Shown here: positions 36,559 through 45,396 of the stretch, one piece after another
Numbering within the stretch: the first letter of the stretch is position 1
How the letters are laid out: each line of letters opens with the position of its first letter
Assembly (NCBI GenBank): GCA_947594855.1
Contig: CANQEL010000009.1
Location: forward strand, 22,860 to 86,859
DNA: 64,000 nucleotides
Direction: 5' to 3'
Source: an uncultured Lachnospiraceae bacterium
GTDB taxonomy: Bacteria > Bacillota > Clostridia > Lachnospirales > Lachnospiraceae
Made by a program: the position numbers and the translations under genes
Notes under the pieces: generated by a model
Told to the model about the DNA's origin: nothing
Database searches by the model: none
What the model saw: the letters and a program-made list of their open reading frames with translations, nothing else

Positions 36559-37707
36559 TTATTCTGTAACTTCTTCCTCAGAAGCTTCTGCATCATTATT
36601 ATTTTCTGCATCATTATTTTCTTCTGCATCATTATCAGCTTTTGCATTTTTCCCTTCTGCGATAAGTATCTGTTTAATACTGAGACTTATCTTCCTGGAA
36701 GCTTCTTTAAAATCAACAACCATAGCTGTCACTTCATCACCAATATTAAGGACATCTTCAGGTTTGTCAACATGCTCTAACGATATCTGTGATACATGAA
36801 GCAGGGCATCTATTCCCGGAGCAAGTTCAATAAATGCTCCAAAATCAGTCATTCTTGCCACTTTACCTGTAACAATTGAACCGATTGAATATTTCTGCGC
36901 AGCATCCTTCCATGGATTATCCTCTTCAAACTTAAGGCTCAATGCTACTTTGGTACCATTAATATCTTTTATAATAACTTTAATCTTATCTCCTATTTTA
37001 AGCACATTTGCCGGGTTGTCAACTCTTCCCCATGACATCTCTGAAATATGTAAAAGACCGTCAACTCCACCCAGGTCTATAAATGCGCCAAAATCAGTAA
37101 TATTTTTTACAACTCCTTCAACTATCATTCCCGGAGAAATCTTTTCAAAAAGCTCTTTCTGAAGTCTCTGCTTTTCTTCAATTATAAGCTGCTTTCTGTT
37201 ACCTATGATACGTCTTCTTCTTGGATTGAATTCAGTAATAATAAATTGTATTTCCTGTCCATCGTATTTAGAAAGGTCCCTTTCAAACACATCCGAAACA
37301 AGACTTGCAGGAATAAAAATCTTAGATTCATCAATCATAACAATAAGTCCGCCGGAAATTACAGAAGTAACAGGTGCCGTAAGCACTTCTTTATTGTTAT
37401 AAGCTTCCTCCAGTCTCTTATTGCTCTGTTCGATGGCAATTCTCTTATAAGTCAGAAGGACCTGTCCTTCACCATCATTGACTTTAAGTACCTGTGCCTG
37501 CATCTTATCTCCGACTTTAACCTCTTCAACAAGGTTTACCGGTTTATTGCTATATTCGTTACGGCTTATTATGCCGTCTGCCTTATAACCAATATTTAAG
37601 ATGATTTCATCTTCCTTGACATCAATAACTGTCCCTTCTACAATCTCTCCGCTATGGATTGTGACTAATGATTCTTCTAATAACTCTGCAAAATTTTCTT
37701 CTGACAT
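36559..37707 (-). CDS. rpsA: 30S ribosomal protein S1-like protein with four S1 domains and an acidic repeat tail
   Basis: A 382-residue RNA-binding protein. Four S1 OB-fold domains can be counted, starting at about residues 16, 100, 185 and 270; the last two are the canonical DFGAFIDLGGVDGLLHISEMSW and DFGAFIELAPGIDALLHVSQIS type. It probably helps mRNA binding to the 30S subunit. The tail (about 350-382) is a low-complexity repeat of Asp, Ala, Glu and Asn. The start ATG 37707 has GAGGAGG ten bases before it, inside the 3' end of ispH, so the two genes overlap by 31 bases in different frames. In some Clostridia IspH and S1 are a single protein. Confidence 0.88.
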   Translation of the reverse strand: MSEENFAELLEESLVTIHSGEIVEGTVIDVKEDEIILNIGYKADGIISRNEYSNKPVNLVEEVKVGDKMQAQVLKVNDGEGQVLLTYKRIAIEQSNKRLEEAYNNKEVLTAPVTSVISGGLIVMIDESKIFIPASLVSDVFERDLSKYDGQEIQFIITEFNPRRRRIIGNRKQLIIEEKQRLQKELFEKISPGMIVEGVVKNITDFGAFIDLGGVDGLLHISEMSWGRVDNPANVLKIGDKIKVIIKDINGTKVALSLKFEEDNPWKDAAQKYSIGSIVTGKVARMTDFGAFIELAPGIDALLHVSQISLEHVDKPEDVLNIGDEVTAMVVDFKEASRKISLSIKQILIAEGKNAKADNDAEENNDAENNNDAEASEEEVTE

Positions 37708-38540
37708 GCCTGCCAAACCTCCTCAATTATATTGTTCGGGGTCGAAGCCCCTGCAGTTATTCCCACGCTACGGACAGATGTTAGTTCGTCAAGGTTCAAA
37801 TCATCAAGGGTCTGAACAAAAAATGTACACTCGCATTCATTCTTACATATCTGATACAGCTTTTGTGTGTTTGAACTATGTCTTCCTCCGATAACTATCA
37901 TGGCATCGGATTCTGAAGCCAAGCTCTTAGCTTCGGTCTGCCGCTCTTCTGTAGCATTGCAGATAGTATTAACAGCACTAATATCATACACTTTTTTTTC
38001 TAAAATTTCAACTAGTTCTTTAAATTTATTAAAATTATATGTCGTTTGTGCCACCACACACACTTTTTCACCAGGCAAAAACTGTATTTTTTCGATATCT
38101 TCGATATCTTTTGCAACATATGTCCTGCCTTCTGACCAGCCTTTTATCCCCACAACTTCCGGATGGTCCCTGTCGCCTATAATAAGTATTGTTTCACCAT
38201 TTCCCGAATGTTCTTTTACAATTCTGTGGATTTTCTTTACAAAAGGACATGTGGCGTCAACTATTTCAACTCCGTTTTTCTCTATAAGCTCATATATTCT
38301 TTTTGCAACGCCATGAGAACGTATTATTACCGTACCTTCTTTTAAACCGGCAAGCTCTTCCTCAGTATTTATTACCGATACCCCTTTTCTCTCCAAATCC
38401 TTTACTACTTCTTCATTATGTATTATGGGTCCATATGTATATATTTTTTTGCCTTTCGCTGTTTCGGCATAAACCATTTCAACTGCTCTTTTTACGCCAA
38501 AACAGAATCCTGCGCTTGCTGCAAGTTTTACATTATCCAT
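37677..38540 (-). CDS. ispH: 4-hydroxy-3-methylbut-2-enyl diphosphate reductase IspH
   Basis: A 287-residue iron-sulfur enzyme that makes IPP and DMAPP in the MEP pathway; DMAPP also feeds MiaA. The three cluster cysteines are in AGFCFGVKRAV, VDATCPFVKKIH and AVNTICNATEERQ; IGGRHSSNTQKL and GITAGASTPNNII are conserved. ATG 38540 yields MDNVKLAASAGFCFG as in homologues, although the frame is open further into cmk. It overlaps cmk by eight bases at its start and the S1 gene by 31 bases at its end. Confidence 0.95.
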   Translation of the reverse strand: MDNVKLAASAGFCFGVKRAVEMVYAETAKGKKIYTYGPIIHNEEVVKDLERKGVSVINTEEELAGLKEGTVIIRSHGVAKRIYELIEKNGVEIVDATCPFVKKIHRIVKEHSGNGETILIIGDRDHPEVVGIKGWSEGRTYVAKDIEDIEKIQFLPGEKVCVVAQTTYNFNKFKELVEILEKKVYDISAVNTICNATEERQTEAKSLASESDAMIVIGGRHSSNTQKLYQICKNECECTFFVQTLDDLNLDELTSVRSVGITAGASTPNNIIEEVWQACQKKILQSY

Positions 38541-39204
38541 TTTTACACACTCTTTCATATATTTCCTTAATCCTGTCCACAACCTGACGTATATCCATAT
38601 CCGAAGTATCCAGAAGAATTGCATCCTCAGCCTTTTTCAACGGCGATATCTTTCTGTGCATATCCTCATAATCCCTGTTTTCTATATCTTTTTCTATTTC
38701 CTTTATGTCACAGCTTATATTTTTTGCCGTAAGCTCATCATACCTTCTTTTTGCGCGTACCGATACTGCTGCTGTCAGATATATTTTTATATCGGCATCC
38801 GGAAGAACTCTCGTTCCTATATCCCTTCCGTCCATTATTACATTTTCCTTTTCTGCCAAGCCTCTCTGTATATCAACCAGCTTTTCACGTATACATCCAA
38901 TCTTTGCCACTTTGGAAGCCATATTACCTATAGCTTCGTCACGAAGCCTTAAAGTAATATTCTCCCCATTAAGTATAATCTGCTGTACATCTTCCTCATA
39001 CACGACATCTATATCTATATTATCACATGCTGACAGCGCAGACTGCTCATCAGCATAAAGACCATTTGCAATAAAATAACAGGCTACCGCCCGGTACATT
39101 GCTCCTGTATCAATATATATCATACCAAGCTCTTTTGCCGTAAGTCTGGCTATAGTACTTTTTCCTGCCCCTGCAGGTCCGTCTATTGCTATATTATATC
39201 CCAT
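38533..39204 (-). CDS. cmk: Cytidylate kinase
   Basis: A 223-residue (d)CMP kinase. The P-loop IAIDGPAGAGKSTIARL begins the protein, YIDTGAMYRAVA follows, and MDGRDIGTRVLPDADIK carries substrate contacts. It phosphorylates CMP and dCMP with ATP. ATG 39204 with AAAGGG before it gives the right N-terminus; the longer open frame overlaps the flavoprotein gene. The cmk-ispH-S1 order is widespread in Clostridia. Confidence 0.95.
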   Translation of the reverse strand: MGYNIAIDGPAGAGKSTIARLTAKELGMIYIDTGAMYRAVACYFIANGLYADEQSALSACDNIDIDVVYEEDVQQIILNGENITLRLRDEAIGNMASKVAKIGCIREKLVDIQRGLAEKENVIMDGRDIGTRVLPDADIKIYLTAAVSVRAKRRYDELTAKNISCDIKEIEKDIENRDYEDMHRKISPLKKAEDAILLDTSDMDIRQVVDRIKEIYERVCKNG

Positions 39205-39226
39205 AGTTTTTCCCTTTCTATATTTT

Positions 39227-40453
39227 TTATATACTGCTTCCTGCGGTATAACCTGTAGACCAGGCAATCTGCAGATTATATCCTCCGGTAACTGCATCCA
39301 CGTCTATAACTTCCCCTGCAAAATAAAGATTTTTTACAATTTTCGATTCAAGGGTTGACGGATTGATTTCTTTAACATTTATACCACCTTTTGTTATGAC
39401 CGCTTCATTATAATCCCTCGTATCTTTAACCGTAAGTCCGATATTCTTTATCAGACGGACAAGTTTTCTTCTTTCCTCTGCACTTATCGAATTAACCGGT
39501 TTATCATATCTGATGCCTGACAGCTTAATAACCACAGGAATAAGTTTCTTAGGAAGGAGCTTTCCAAGCGAGTTTCCAAAATAACAGTTTTTCTGTTTCT
39601 CAAAATCCCTAAGTATGCGTTGATCCAGTTCTTCTTCACTAAGCGCAGGTTTACAGTCAATATACATTGAAAGTTTCCCTGATTTTATCTGTTTTGTAAG
39701 ATAACTGCTGGCTGTAAGTATAAGAGGACCGCTTACTCCAAAATGGGTAAACAGCATTTCCCCAAACTCACTGTATATTTTTTTATTATTCATATAAAAA
39801 CTGACCGTTACATTTCTAAGCGACAGCCCCATCAGTTCCTTAACCCATTCTTCTTTTACCATAAGCGGCACCAAAGCAGGGTAAGTTTCAGTTATACTGT
39901 GTCCTGCAGATGCAGCGAGCATATATCCGTCTCCCGTAGAACCTGTAGATGGATATGAAAGTCCTCCCGTAGCAATAATTACCGAATCAGACTCATATAC
40001 TTCATTGCCGCAGGCTGCTCCTTTTACAACTCCGTCACTTATTATAAGCCTGTCCACCCTTTTATTGTAAATAATATCTACACCTTTTGACTGTAATCCC
40101 CTTACAAGAGAATTTATAACATCTGAGGATTTATCGGATACAGGAAATACTCTGTTTCCCCGTTCCGTTTTAATGCGCAGTCCAAGCTCTTTTGAAAAAA
40201 AGTCCATTGTCTGCTCTGCCGTAAACCCATACAAAGAGCTGTAAAGAAATCTGGGATTAGACACAACATGCTCAAAAAAATCCTGCACATCGCAGTTATT
40301 AGTAAGATTACATCTTCCTTTACCTGTTATATATAGCTTTTTTCCGCACTTTTCATTTCTTTCTATTATCTGCACAGCATTACCGCCAAGCGCAGCTGCA
40401 TATGCGGCCATCATTCCGGCGGCCCCTGCGCCAACTACAATTACTTTACCCAA
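39227..40453 (-). CDS. HI0933/YhiN-family FAD-dependent flavoprotein
   Basis: A 408-residue NAD(P)/FAD-dependent oxidoreductase of the HI0933-like family. The FAD-binding Rossmann motif is VVGAGAAGMMAAYAA near residue 5-19, followed by KKLYITGKGRCNLTNN, the family fingerprint, and at the C-terminus FAGEVIDVDAVTGGYNLQIAWSTG (cited as GEVIDVDAVTGGYNLQ). The physiological substrate is not known for most members; relatives include BaiN, linked with bile acid reduction. It lies just before cmk, a conserved clostridial neighbourhood. Confidence 0.9.
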   Translation of the reverse strand: MGKVIVVGAGAAGMMAAYAAALGGNAVQIIERNEKCGKKLYITGKGRCNLTNNCDVQDFFEHVVSNPRFLYSSLYGFTAEQTMDFFSKELGLRIKTERGNRVFPVSDKSSDVINSLVRGLQSKGVDIIYNKRVDRLIISDGVVKGAACGNEVYESDSVIIATGGLSYPSTGSTGDGYMLAASAGHSITETYPALVPLMVKEEWVKELMGLSLRNVTVSFYMNNKKIYSEFGEMLFTHFGVSGPLILTASSYLTKQIKSGKLSMYIDCKPALSEEELDQRILRDFEKQKNCYFGNSLGKLLPKKLIPVVIKLSGIRYDKPVNSISAEERRKLVRLIKNIGLTVKDTRDYNEAVITKGGINVKEINPSTLESKIVKNLYFAGEVIDVDAVTGGYNLQIAWSTGYTAGSSI

Positions 40454-40471
40454 AACCTGTACCTCCGGCAG

Positions 40472-40975
40472 CTATTTTGAAATATACGGTTCATTATACT
40501 CAAGTTCAATATTACTGCTTTTATAATTATCCGTTCCGCATCTGAAATATACTTCATTACAATAATCCAGGTTATCTAACAGACTGCAGGCAATACAGTC
40601 AAGCATACTTTCTTCCACCTGCTCACTTACATTTATTACAGGTGCAGAGTTTTCTGAAAAATATACTGCAACGCTATCCGGCTGTTCTTCTATATTAAGT
40701 ACAACAACATTTTCTTTAAAATTGGCAATAACCTCATTCACAATCAGTTCTGCATCTACTTTCGCATCTTTTGGAATTAACGATATACTTGGTATACATT
40801 CGTAAGTATCATCATCTATAGTATATATTGCAAGTTCTTTGTTAGTTTCGGAAATATCCGGCGACTTTGTTTCATCAACTGAATTATTACCGTCATTAAG
40901 CTCATATGATGAATAACAGCCGCTAACTGAAAGTAAAATTAATACAAGAGTTACCAGAATAAATTTTTTCTTCAT
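40472..40975 (-). CDS. Predicted lipoprotein, possibly GerM-domain-like
   Basis: A 167-residue secreted lipoprotein: basic start, hydrophobic segment, lipobox SVSGCYSS with Cys at residue 20. The mature part has a short charged linker and a domain of about 120 residues (PKDAKVDAELIVNEVIANF, VSEQVEESMLDCIACSLLDN, DNYKSSNIELEYN). The pattern of a helix with IACSLLDNL and a following beta strand resembles GerMN domains of spore and surface proteins, but the match is weak. Its ATG overlaps the stop of the pgsA-pncC gene (ATGA). Confidence 0.7.
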   Translation of the reverse strand: MKKKFILVTLVLILLSVSGCYSSYELNDGNNSVDETKSPDISETNKELAIYTIDDDTYECIPSISLIPKDAKVDAELIVNEVIANFKENVVVLNIEEQPDSVAVYFSENSAPVINVSEQVEESMLDCIACSLLDNLDYCNEVYFRCGTDNYKSSNIELEYNEPYISK

Positions 40976-41976
40976 GCCAATCTCCTCATTATCATTTCAA
41001 TCGCTTTTTCACACGCCTGTTTTCTAACAGAATTTCTGTTTCCGGCAAATCTGAACTCTTCAACACAAGTCTCATCATTATACCGTATTCCAATATACAC
41101 AAGCCCCGTCTTTTCAGGTTCATCCGAAACCTTATCGGCATAGCCTGTTACTGATACTGCAATATCGGCGCCCGCACATTTCTGCGCGCCCTCTGCCATT
41201 TCTGCAGCAGTCCTGCTGCTTACAGCTGTGAAATTATTAATAGTATCTTTTTTTACTCCCAGAATATTTATTTTTGCTTCATCACAATATGTTATCATCC
41301 CCTGCTTTATTACCATTGAAGCATCAGGTATACCTATAAGCATTGATGCTAACATTCCTCCCGTACAGGATTCCGCAAATGTTATAGTAAGATTCCTTTT
41401 TTTTAGTTCGTTTATAACGTCACTCTCTTTTACCGTTCTGTCTCTAAGTACATCAGCATTTCTGATAAGGCATACAAAAAGTGAAACCACGGTAAGCGCA
41501 AGTGCAAGATATATAAGAACAAGCTCTGCGGCAGATGCTATACTGCCGTCAAAATCGAGTATTACTAATATAGTCATAACCATCTGGACAACTGTTTTTA
41601 ATTTGCCCGAATAGTCTGCGGCAATAACGACTCCGTTATCTGATGCTACAAGCCTGAAACCGCTTATTATAAAATCCCTTGATATAATAACTATCACAAC
41701 CCAGCACGGAACAGGATTGTCAGGTGTCACCAAAAAACATATAAGCGCTGCATTTACCAGCAGTTTATCCGCAAGCGGGTCCAGAAATTTACCAAAATTC
41801 GTAATAAGATTATATTTTCTTGCGATATAACCATCAAGAAAATCCGTACAGCTTGCAACAATAAATATTGCTGCAGCTATCTCATTATGATATAAAATAC
41901 TATCATTCAGATATACTATAACAAAAACAGGTATTAAAAGGACCCTTAGTATAGTAAGTTTATTCGGAGTATTCAT
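40972..41976 (-). CDS. pgsA: Fusion of phosphatidylglycerophosphate synthase (PgsA) and CinA C-terminal domain (PncC)
   Basis: A 334-residue protein made of two domains normally encoded apart. Residues 1-175 are PgsA: membrane segments and a perfect CDP-alcohol phosphotransferase motif, D48-G49, A52-R53, G62, D66 and D70. It makes phosphatidylglycerophosphate from CDP-diacylglycerol and glycerol 3-phosphate. Residues about 184-334 are a CinA-C/PncC (nicotinamide mononucleotide amidase) domain, with AESCTGGMLAS (active Ser at about 203) and AGADIAVSVTG. The usual GIAGPGG loop is replaced by GYADKVSDEPE, so amidase activity is uncertain. No stop or frame change separates the parts. rimO precedes it by 15 bases. 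Confidence 0.9.
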   Translation of the reverse strand: MNTPNKLTILRVLLIPVFVIVYLNDSILYHNEIAAAIFIVASCTDFLDGYIARKYNLITNFGKFLDPLADKLLVNAALICFLVTPDNPVPCWVVIVIISRDFIISGFRLVASDNGVVIAADYSGKLKTVVQMVMTILVILDFDGSIASAAELVLIYLALALTVVSLFVCLIRNADVLRDRTVKESDVINELKKRNLTITFAESCTGGMLASMLIGIPDASMVIKQGMITYCDEAKINILGVKKDTINNFTAVSSRTAAEMAEGAQKCAGADIAVSVTGYADKVSDEPEKTGLVYIGIRYNDETCVEEFRFAGNRNSVRKQACEKAIEMIMRRLA

Positions 41977-41991
41977 TTATTCATTTTCCTT

Positions 41992-43326
41992 TCAGATACA
42001 CATATTTACGGGAACTGCCATAAGGTCATAACCTCTGGCTTCTGTAACACGCACGCTAATAATATCGCCCGACATATATTCTCCGGTAAGAGGCAGGAAA
42101 ACACATCCGTCTATATCAGGCGCATCCATTTCGCTTCGTGCCACATACAGATTATCTGAGGGCAGCTCCCCTTCAATAATAACGTTTATCTCACTCCCAA
42201 TCCTGTCTTCTGCCATTTCAAATGCAATACCCTGTTGAAGCAGCATTATTTCATCAAATCGTGTCTGTTTTGTGTCATCATCAATCTGTTTTTCAAAATT
42301 AAAGGCTGCCGTATTTTCTTCAGGAGAATATTTAAATACACCGAGCCGGTCAAACCTTACTTTTTTAATAAAATCCAGAAGAACCTTATGGTCTTCTTCC
42401 GTTTCACCCGGAAATCCCGTTATAAGGGTTGTCCTTATTGCAATGCCCGGAACCTTACTCCTTATCATCTCAATTTTCTCAATCAGTTCTTTTTGGGTTG
42501 TATGTCTTCCCATTCTTCTTAATATATTATCTGATGCATGCTGTACCGGCATATCTATATAAGCGCATATCTTATCCTGCTTATTAATAGTATCCATAAG
42601 TTCTTCGGTTATATCTTCCGGATATGCATAAAGTATACGGAGCCATTTGATATTATCTATTTCGCAAAGCCTGTTTAAAAGCTCGGGAAGCGCATTATAA
42701 CCATACAAATCAATTCCATACAACGTAGTTTCCTGCGCAACTATTATAAGCTCTTTTACTCCCGAATCTGCAAGTTCTGCGGCCTGACGCACAATGTCAT
42801 CCATGGGAACGCTCCTGTATGAACCTCTTAATGACGGTATAATACAATATGTACAATTCTTGTTGCAGCCTTCTGCAATCTTAAGATAAGAATATACAGT
42901 ACCGGTGGAATGTATACGCCTGCCGGACTGCTTTGGCAGATAATTGATATCTTTAAGCTTCACAGAAGTCTTATTTTGTAATACTTCATTAAGAATCGAG
43001 ACAAGCTCGTCATAAGCTGTAGTACCTATTACTGCGTCTACCTCAGGAATCTCTTCCTTTATTTCATCGGCATATCTCTGCGCCAGACATCCGCATACAA
43101 TTAACACCTTACATTTTCCCGTCTTTTTATATTCAGCCATTTCAATAATGGTTTCTATACTTTCCATTTTAGCATCATTAATAAAACAGCAGGTATTTAT
43201 AATAATAGCTTCCGCATCGTTTTCATCATCAGTCATTTCATATCCGTTATCAAACAACTGCCCAAGCATAAACTCGGAATCTACAAGGTTCTTATCACAT
43301 CCCAGTGAAATAAACAGGACTTTCAT
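41992..43326 (-). CDS. rimO: Ribosomal protein S12 methylthiotransferase RimO
   Basis: A 444-residue radical SAM enzyme that methylthiolates Asp88 of ribosomal protein S12. The UPF0004 domain at the N-terminus has the three extra cluster cysteines (SLGCDKNLVDSE, TCCFIND, CGCLAQRY). The radical SAM motif is AEGCNKNCTYCIIPSLRGSYRS and a TRAM domain closes the protein. The SLGCDKN start favours RimO over MiaB. ATG 43326 is chosen because GGAG lies nine bases upstream; the frame is open five codons further. Confidence 0.94.
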   Translation of the reverse strand: MKVLFISLGCDKNLVDSEFMLGQLFDNGYEMTDDENDAEAIIINTCCFINDAKMESIETIIEMAEYKKTGKCKVLIVCGCLAQRYADEIKEEIPEVDAVIGTTAYDELVSILNEVLQNKTSVKLKDINYLPKQSGRRIHSTGTVYSYLKIAEGCNKNCTYCIIPSLRGSYRSVPMDDIVRQAAELADSGVKELIIVAQETTLYGIDLYGYNALPELLNRLCEIDNIKWLRILYAYPEDITEELMDTINKQDKICAYIDMPVQHASDNILRRMGRHTTQKELIEKIEMIRSKVPGIAIRTTLITGFPGETEEDHKVLLDFIKKVRFDRLGVFKYSPEENTAAFNFEKQIDDDTKQTRFDEIMLLQQGIAFEMAEDRIGSEINVIIEGELPSDNLYVARSEMDAPDIDGCVFLPLTGEYMSGDIISVRVTEARGYDLMAVPVNMCI

Positions 43327-43361
43327 ATTAACAATCTCCATTTTTTAATATAATCATAATT

Positions 43362-43389
43362 ATTTTATCAGTTTTCAATATAATGTCAA
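43362..43389 (-). promoter_or_regulatory. Promoter of rimO and the long downstream operon
   Basis: On the minus strand TTGACA (43389-43384), 16 bases, TAAAAT (43367-43362), preceded by TG in the extended -10 position. About 35 bases before the rimO start. Confidence 0.7.
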
Positions 43390-43397
43390 TAAACCGG

Positions 43398-43426
43398 TTT
43401 ACTTTTATATTCCGCTGTGATAATCT
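43398..43426 (+). promoter_or_regulatory. Promoter of the uncharacterised gene at 43.5 kb
   Basis: TTTACT (43398-43403), 17 bases, TAATCT (43421-43426) with TG one base before the -10 box. Divergent from the rimO promoter. Confidence 0.55.
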
Positions 43427-43466
43427 TTTAATTATTAAAATATTGTAAATATCAGGAGGCATTTAT

Positions 43467-45110
43467 ATGAAAAACAAAGTTAAGGCGTCAGTCATAATAG
43501 TTTTAATATTACTAATCTTTGGATTCTGTTATTATTATGCTGCACTGCCTGCAATAAACATCCATTATCCGGGATTCTGGGGATTTATTATATTACTTTC
43601 CCTTGTTCCTGTGGCTATTACCCTTATACATTCACTATATACGAAAAAGATTACGTTAAGTGGAAATAAACCAATCAAAAAACTTTTTAAGGGCAATTTA
43701 CTTTTAGCAGCTTTCAGCATAATATCCCTTCTGCTTATAATAGTATATATTACAGGCACATTTCTGTCATCTGAAATAATAAATGCAAAAAAATACAGAG
43801 AACTTATAAATATACAGGACGGCAGCTTTACTGATGACATACAGCAGATATCATATGATGAAATTCCGTTACTCGACCGTTCTTCCGCCGAAATAGTAGG
43901 CGCAAGGAAAATGGGTACCATGGTCGAGTACGTATCACAGTTTGAAGTCGCCTCGGACTATACCCAGATTAATTATAAAAATAAACCTGTAAGAATCACA
44001 CCTCTTGAATACGGAAACCTTCTTAAATGGTTTACCAACAGAAAAGAGGGAATTCCAGCATATATAATGATAGATATGGCTTCGCAGGATGCAGACTGTA
44101 TAAAACTTGAAAACGGAATCAAATACTCAAAGTCAGAGCATTTCGGAAGATTAATTTACAGGCACCTGCGCTTTAAATACCCTACCTATATGTTTGATAC
44201 AATCAATCTTGAAATTGATGAAAACGGCACTCCTTACTGGATATGTCCAGTAAAGAAATATACAATAGGGCTGTTCGGAGGAGTAAAAATAGGAAATGTG
44301 GTTATTGTAAATGCGGTTACAGGCGAAACAACCGATTATGATGTCGAAGATGTTCCGGAATGGGTTGACCATGTATACTCAGCAGACCTTCTGGTATCCT
44401 ATTATGATTATTATGGTACGTTAAAACATGGTTTTCTAAACTCAGTGCTCAGCCAGAAAGACTGTTTAAGGACAACTGAAGGTTATAATTACATTGCCGT
44501 TGATGATGATGTATGGGTATATACAGGCGTTACAAGCGTGGGCGGTGATGAATCAAACGTAGGCTTCGTACTTATGAACCAGCGTACAGGCCTTACCAAA
44601 TATTATCAGATTCCGGGAGCTGAAGAATTCTCCGCAATGGACTCTGCCGAAGGAAAAGTACAGAATCTCGGATACGAAGCCACATTCCCTATCCTTTTAA
44701 ATATATCCGGTGAACCGACATATTTCATGTCTCTTAAGGACAGCGCAGGACTTGTTAAGATGTATGCAATGGTAAACATTCAGAAATATACATTAGTCGC
44801 TACTGCAAATACACTTGAAGAATGTGAGCGCACTTATAAGGATATGCTTATAAGCAACCATATAACCGAAGAAGAACCTGACGAGCCGGTATATACCGAT
44901 ACCAAAACCGTAACCGGCACAATTTCACGTATAGCGCAGGCTGTAATAGACGGGAACTCCCATTATTATATAGTACTTGATTCCTCTGAGGAAATATATG
45001 ATGTAGATGTTTCAGAAAATATATCAATTATCCTTTCCGAGGCAGGGGACAGCATTACTTTTGAATATGTGGAAAATGAAGATACCAACAAAGTTATTTC
45101 CATAAAATAA
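43467..45110 (+). CDS. Large uncharacterised membrane-anchored protein
   Basis: A 547-residue protein I do not recognise. Three hydrophobic segments lie near the N-terminus (about residues 5-25, 32-55 and 77-99). The remaining 440 residues look extracytoplasmic and contain a PepSY-like pattern (TPYWICPVKKYTIGLFGGVKIG, VVIVNAVTGETTDYDVEDVPEW, here cited as PYWICPVKKYTIGLFGG and NAVTGETTDYD), a possible second region (YIAVDDDVWVYTGVTSVGGDESN, cited as DDVWVYTGVTSVGGDESN) and a small C-terminal beta-rich module (VTGTISRIAQAVIDGNSHYY). AGGAGG precedes ATG 43467. It is followed by a small gene 19 bases later, probably cotranscribed. I give no function. Confidence 0.72.
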   Translation: MKNKVKASVIIVLILLIFGFCYYYAALPAINIHYPGFWGFIILLSLVPVAITLIHSLYTKKITLSGNKPIKKLFKGNLLLAAFSIISLLLIIVYITGTFLSSEIINAKKYRELINIQDGSFTDDIQQISYDEIPLLDRSSAEIVGARKMGTMVEYVSQFEVASDYTQINYKNKPVRITPLEYGNLLKWFTNRKEGIPAYIMIDMASQDADCIKLENGIKYSKSEHFGRLIYRHLRFKYPTYMFDTINLEIDENGTPYWICPVKKYTIGLFGGVKIGNVVIVNAVTGETTDYDVEDVPEWVDHVYSADLLVSYYDYYGTLKHGFLNSVLSQKDCLRTTEGYNYIAVDDDVWVYTGVTSVGGDESNVGFVLMNQRTGLTKYYQIPGAEEFSAMDSAEGKVQNLGYEATFPILLNISGEPTYFMSLKDSAGLVKMYAMVNIQKYTLVATANTLEECERTYKDMLISNHITEEEPDEPVYTDTKTVTGTISRIAQAVIDGNSHYYIVLDSSEEIYDVDVSENISIILSEAGDSITFEYVENEDTNKVISIK

Positions 45111-45129
45111 AAACGAAGGTGAACAGGTT

Positions 45130-45396
45130 ATGTTTAGAATGTGGGGCAAAATTATTAAAAACAACAAAATGAAATGGGATTATGTTTTTGAGAGTGATTC
45201 ACAGTCACTCTCAAGGACAAAAAAAGTCTTTACAGGCCTTGAACAAATATGCCATGAATATGACCTGTCTGTTCCAATATGGCTTGATTCAAATATAAAT
45301 GAATTTAAAAGGGTCGATAAAACCCGTTTTACATCCGATAATTTTATCGACCCTATTGAATTTGATTATCTTGAAATACATGTTATTGAGGAGTAG
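45130..45396 (+). CDS. Small conserved-looking protein, 88 residues, function unknown
   Basis: An 88-residue soluble acidic-to-neutral protein (MFRMWGKIIKNNKMKWDYVF at the start, FDYLEIHVIEE at the end). I believe it belongs to a family common in Lachnospiraceae, judged by the MWGKI and RFTSDNFIDPIEFDYLEI segments, but I know no function. The AAGGTG element lies eight bases before ATG. Its 3' end overlaps the 3' end of the GH30-type gene on the other strand by 14 bases. It is likely cotranscribed with the membrane protein before it. Confidence 0.7.
   Translation: MFRMWGKIIKNNKMKWDYVFESDSQSLSRTKKVFTGLEQICHEYDLSVPIWLDSNINEFKRVDKTRFTSDNFIDPIEFDYLEIHVIEE

Noticed and set aside
37677..37716. Programmed -1 frameshift producing an IspH-S1 fusion
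   Set aside because: The S1 frame is -1 relative to ispH, but no X-XXY-YYZ slippery heptamer is in the right phase, and S1 has its own start with a strong binding site.
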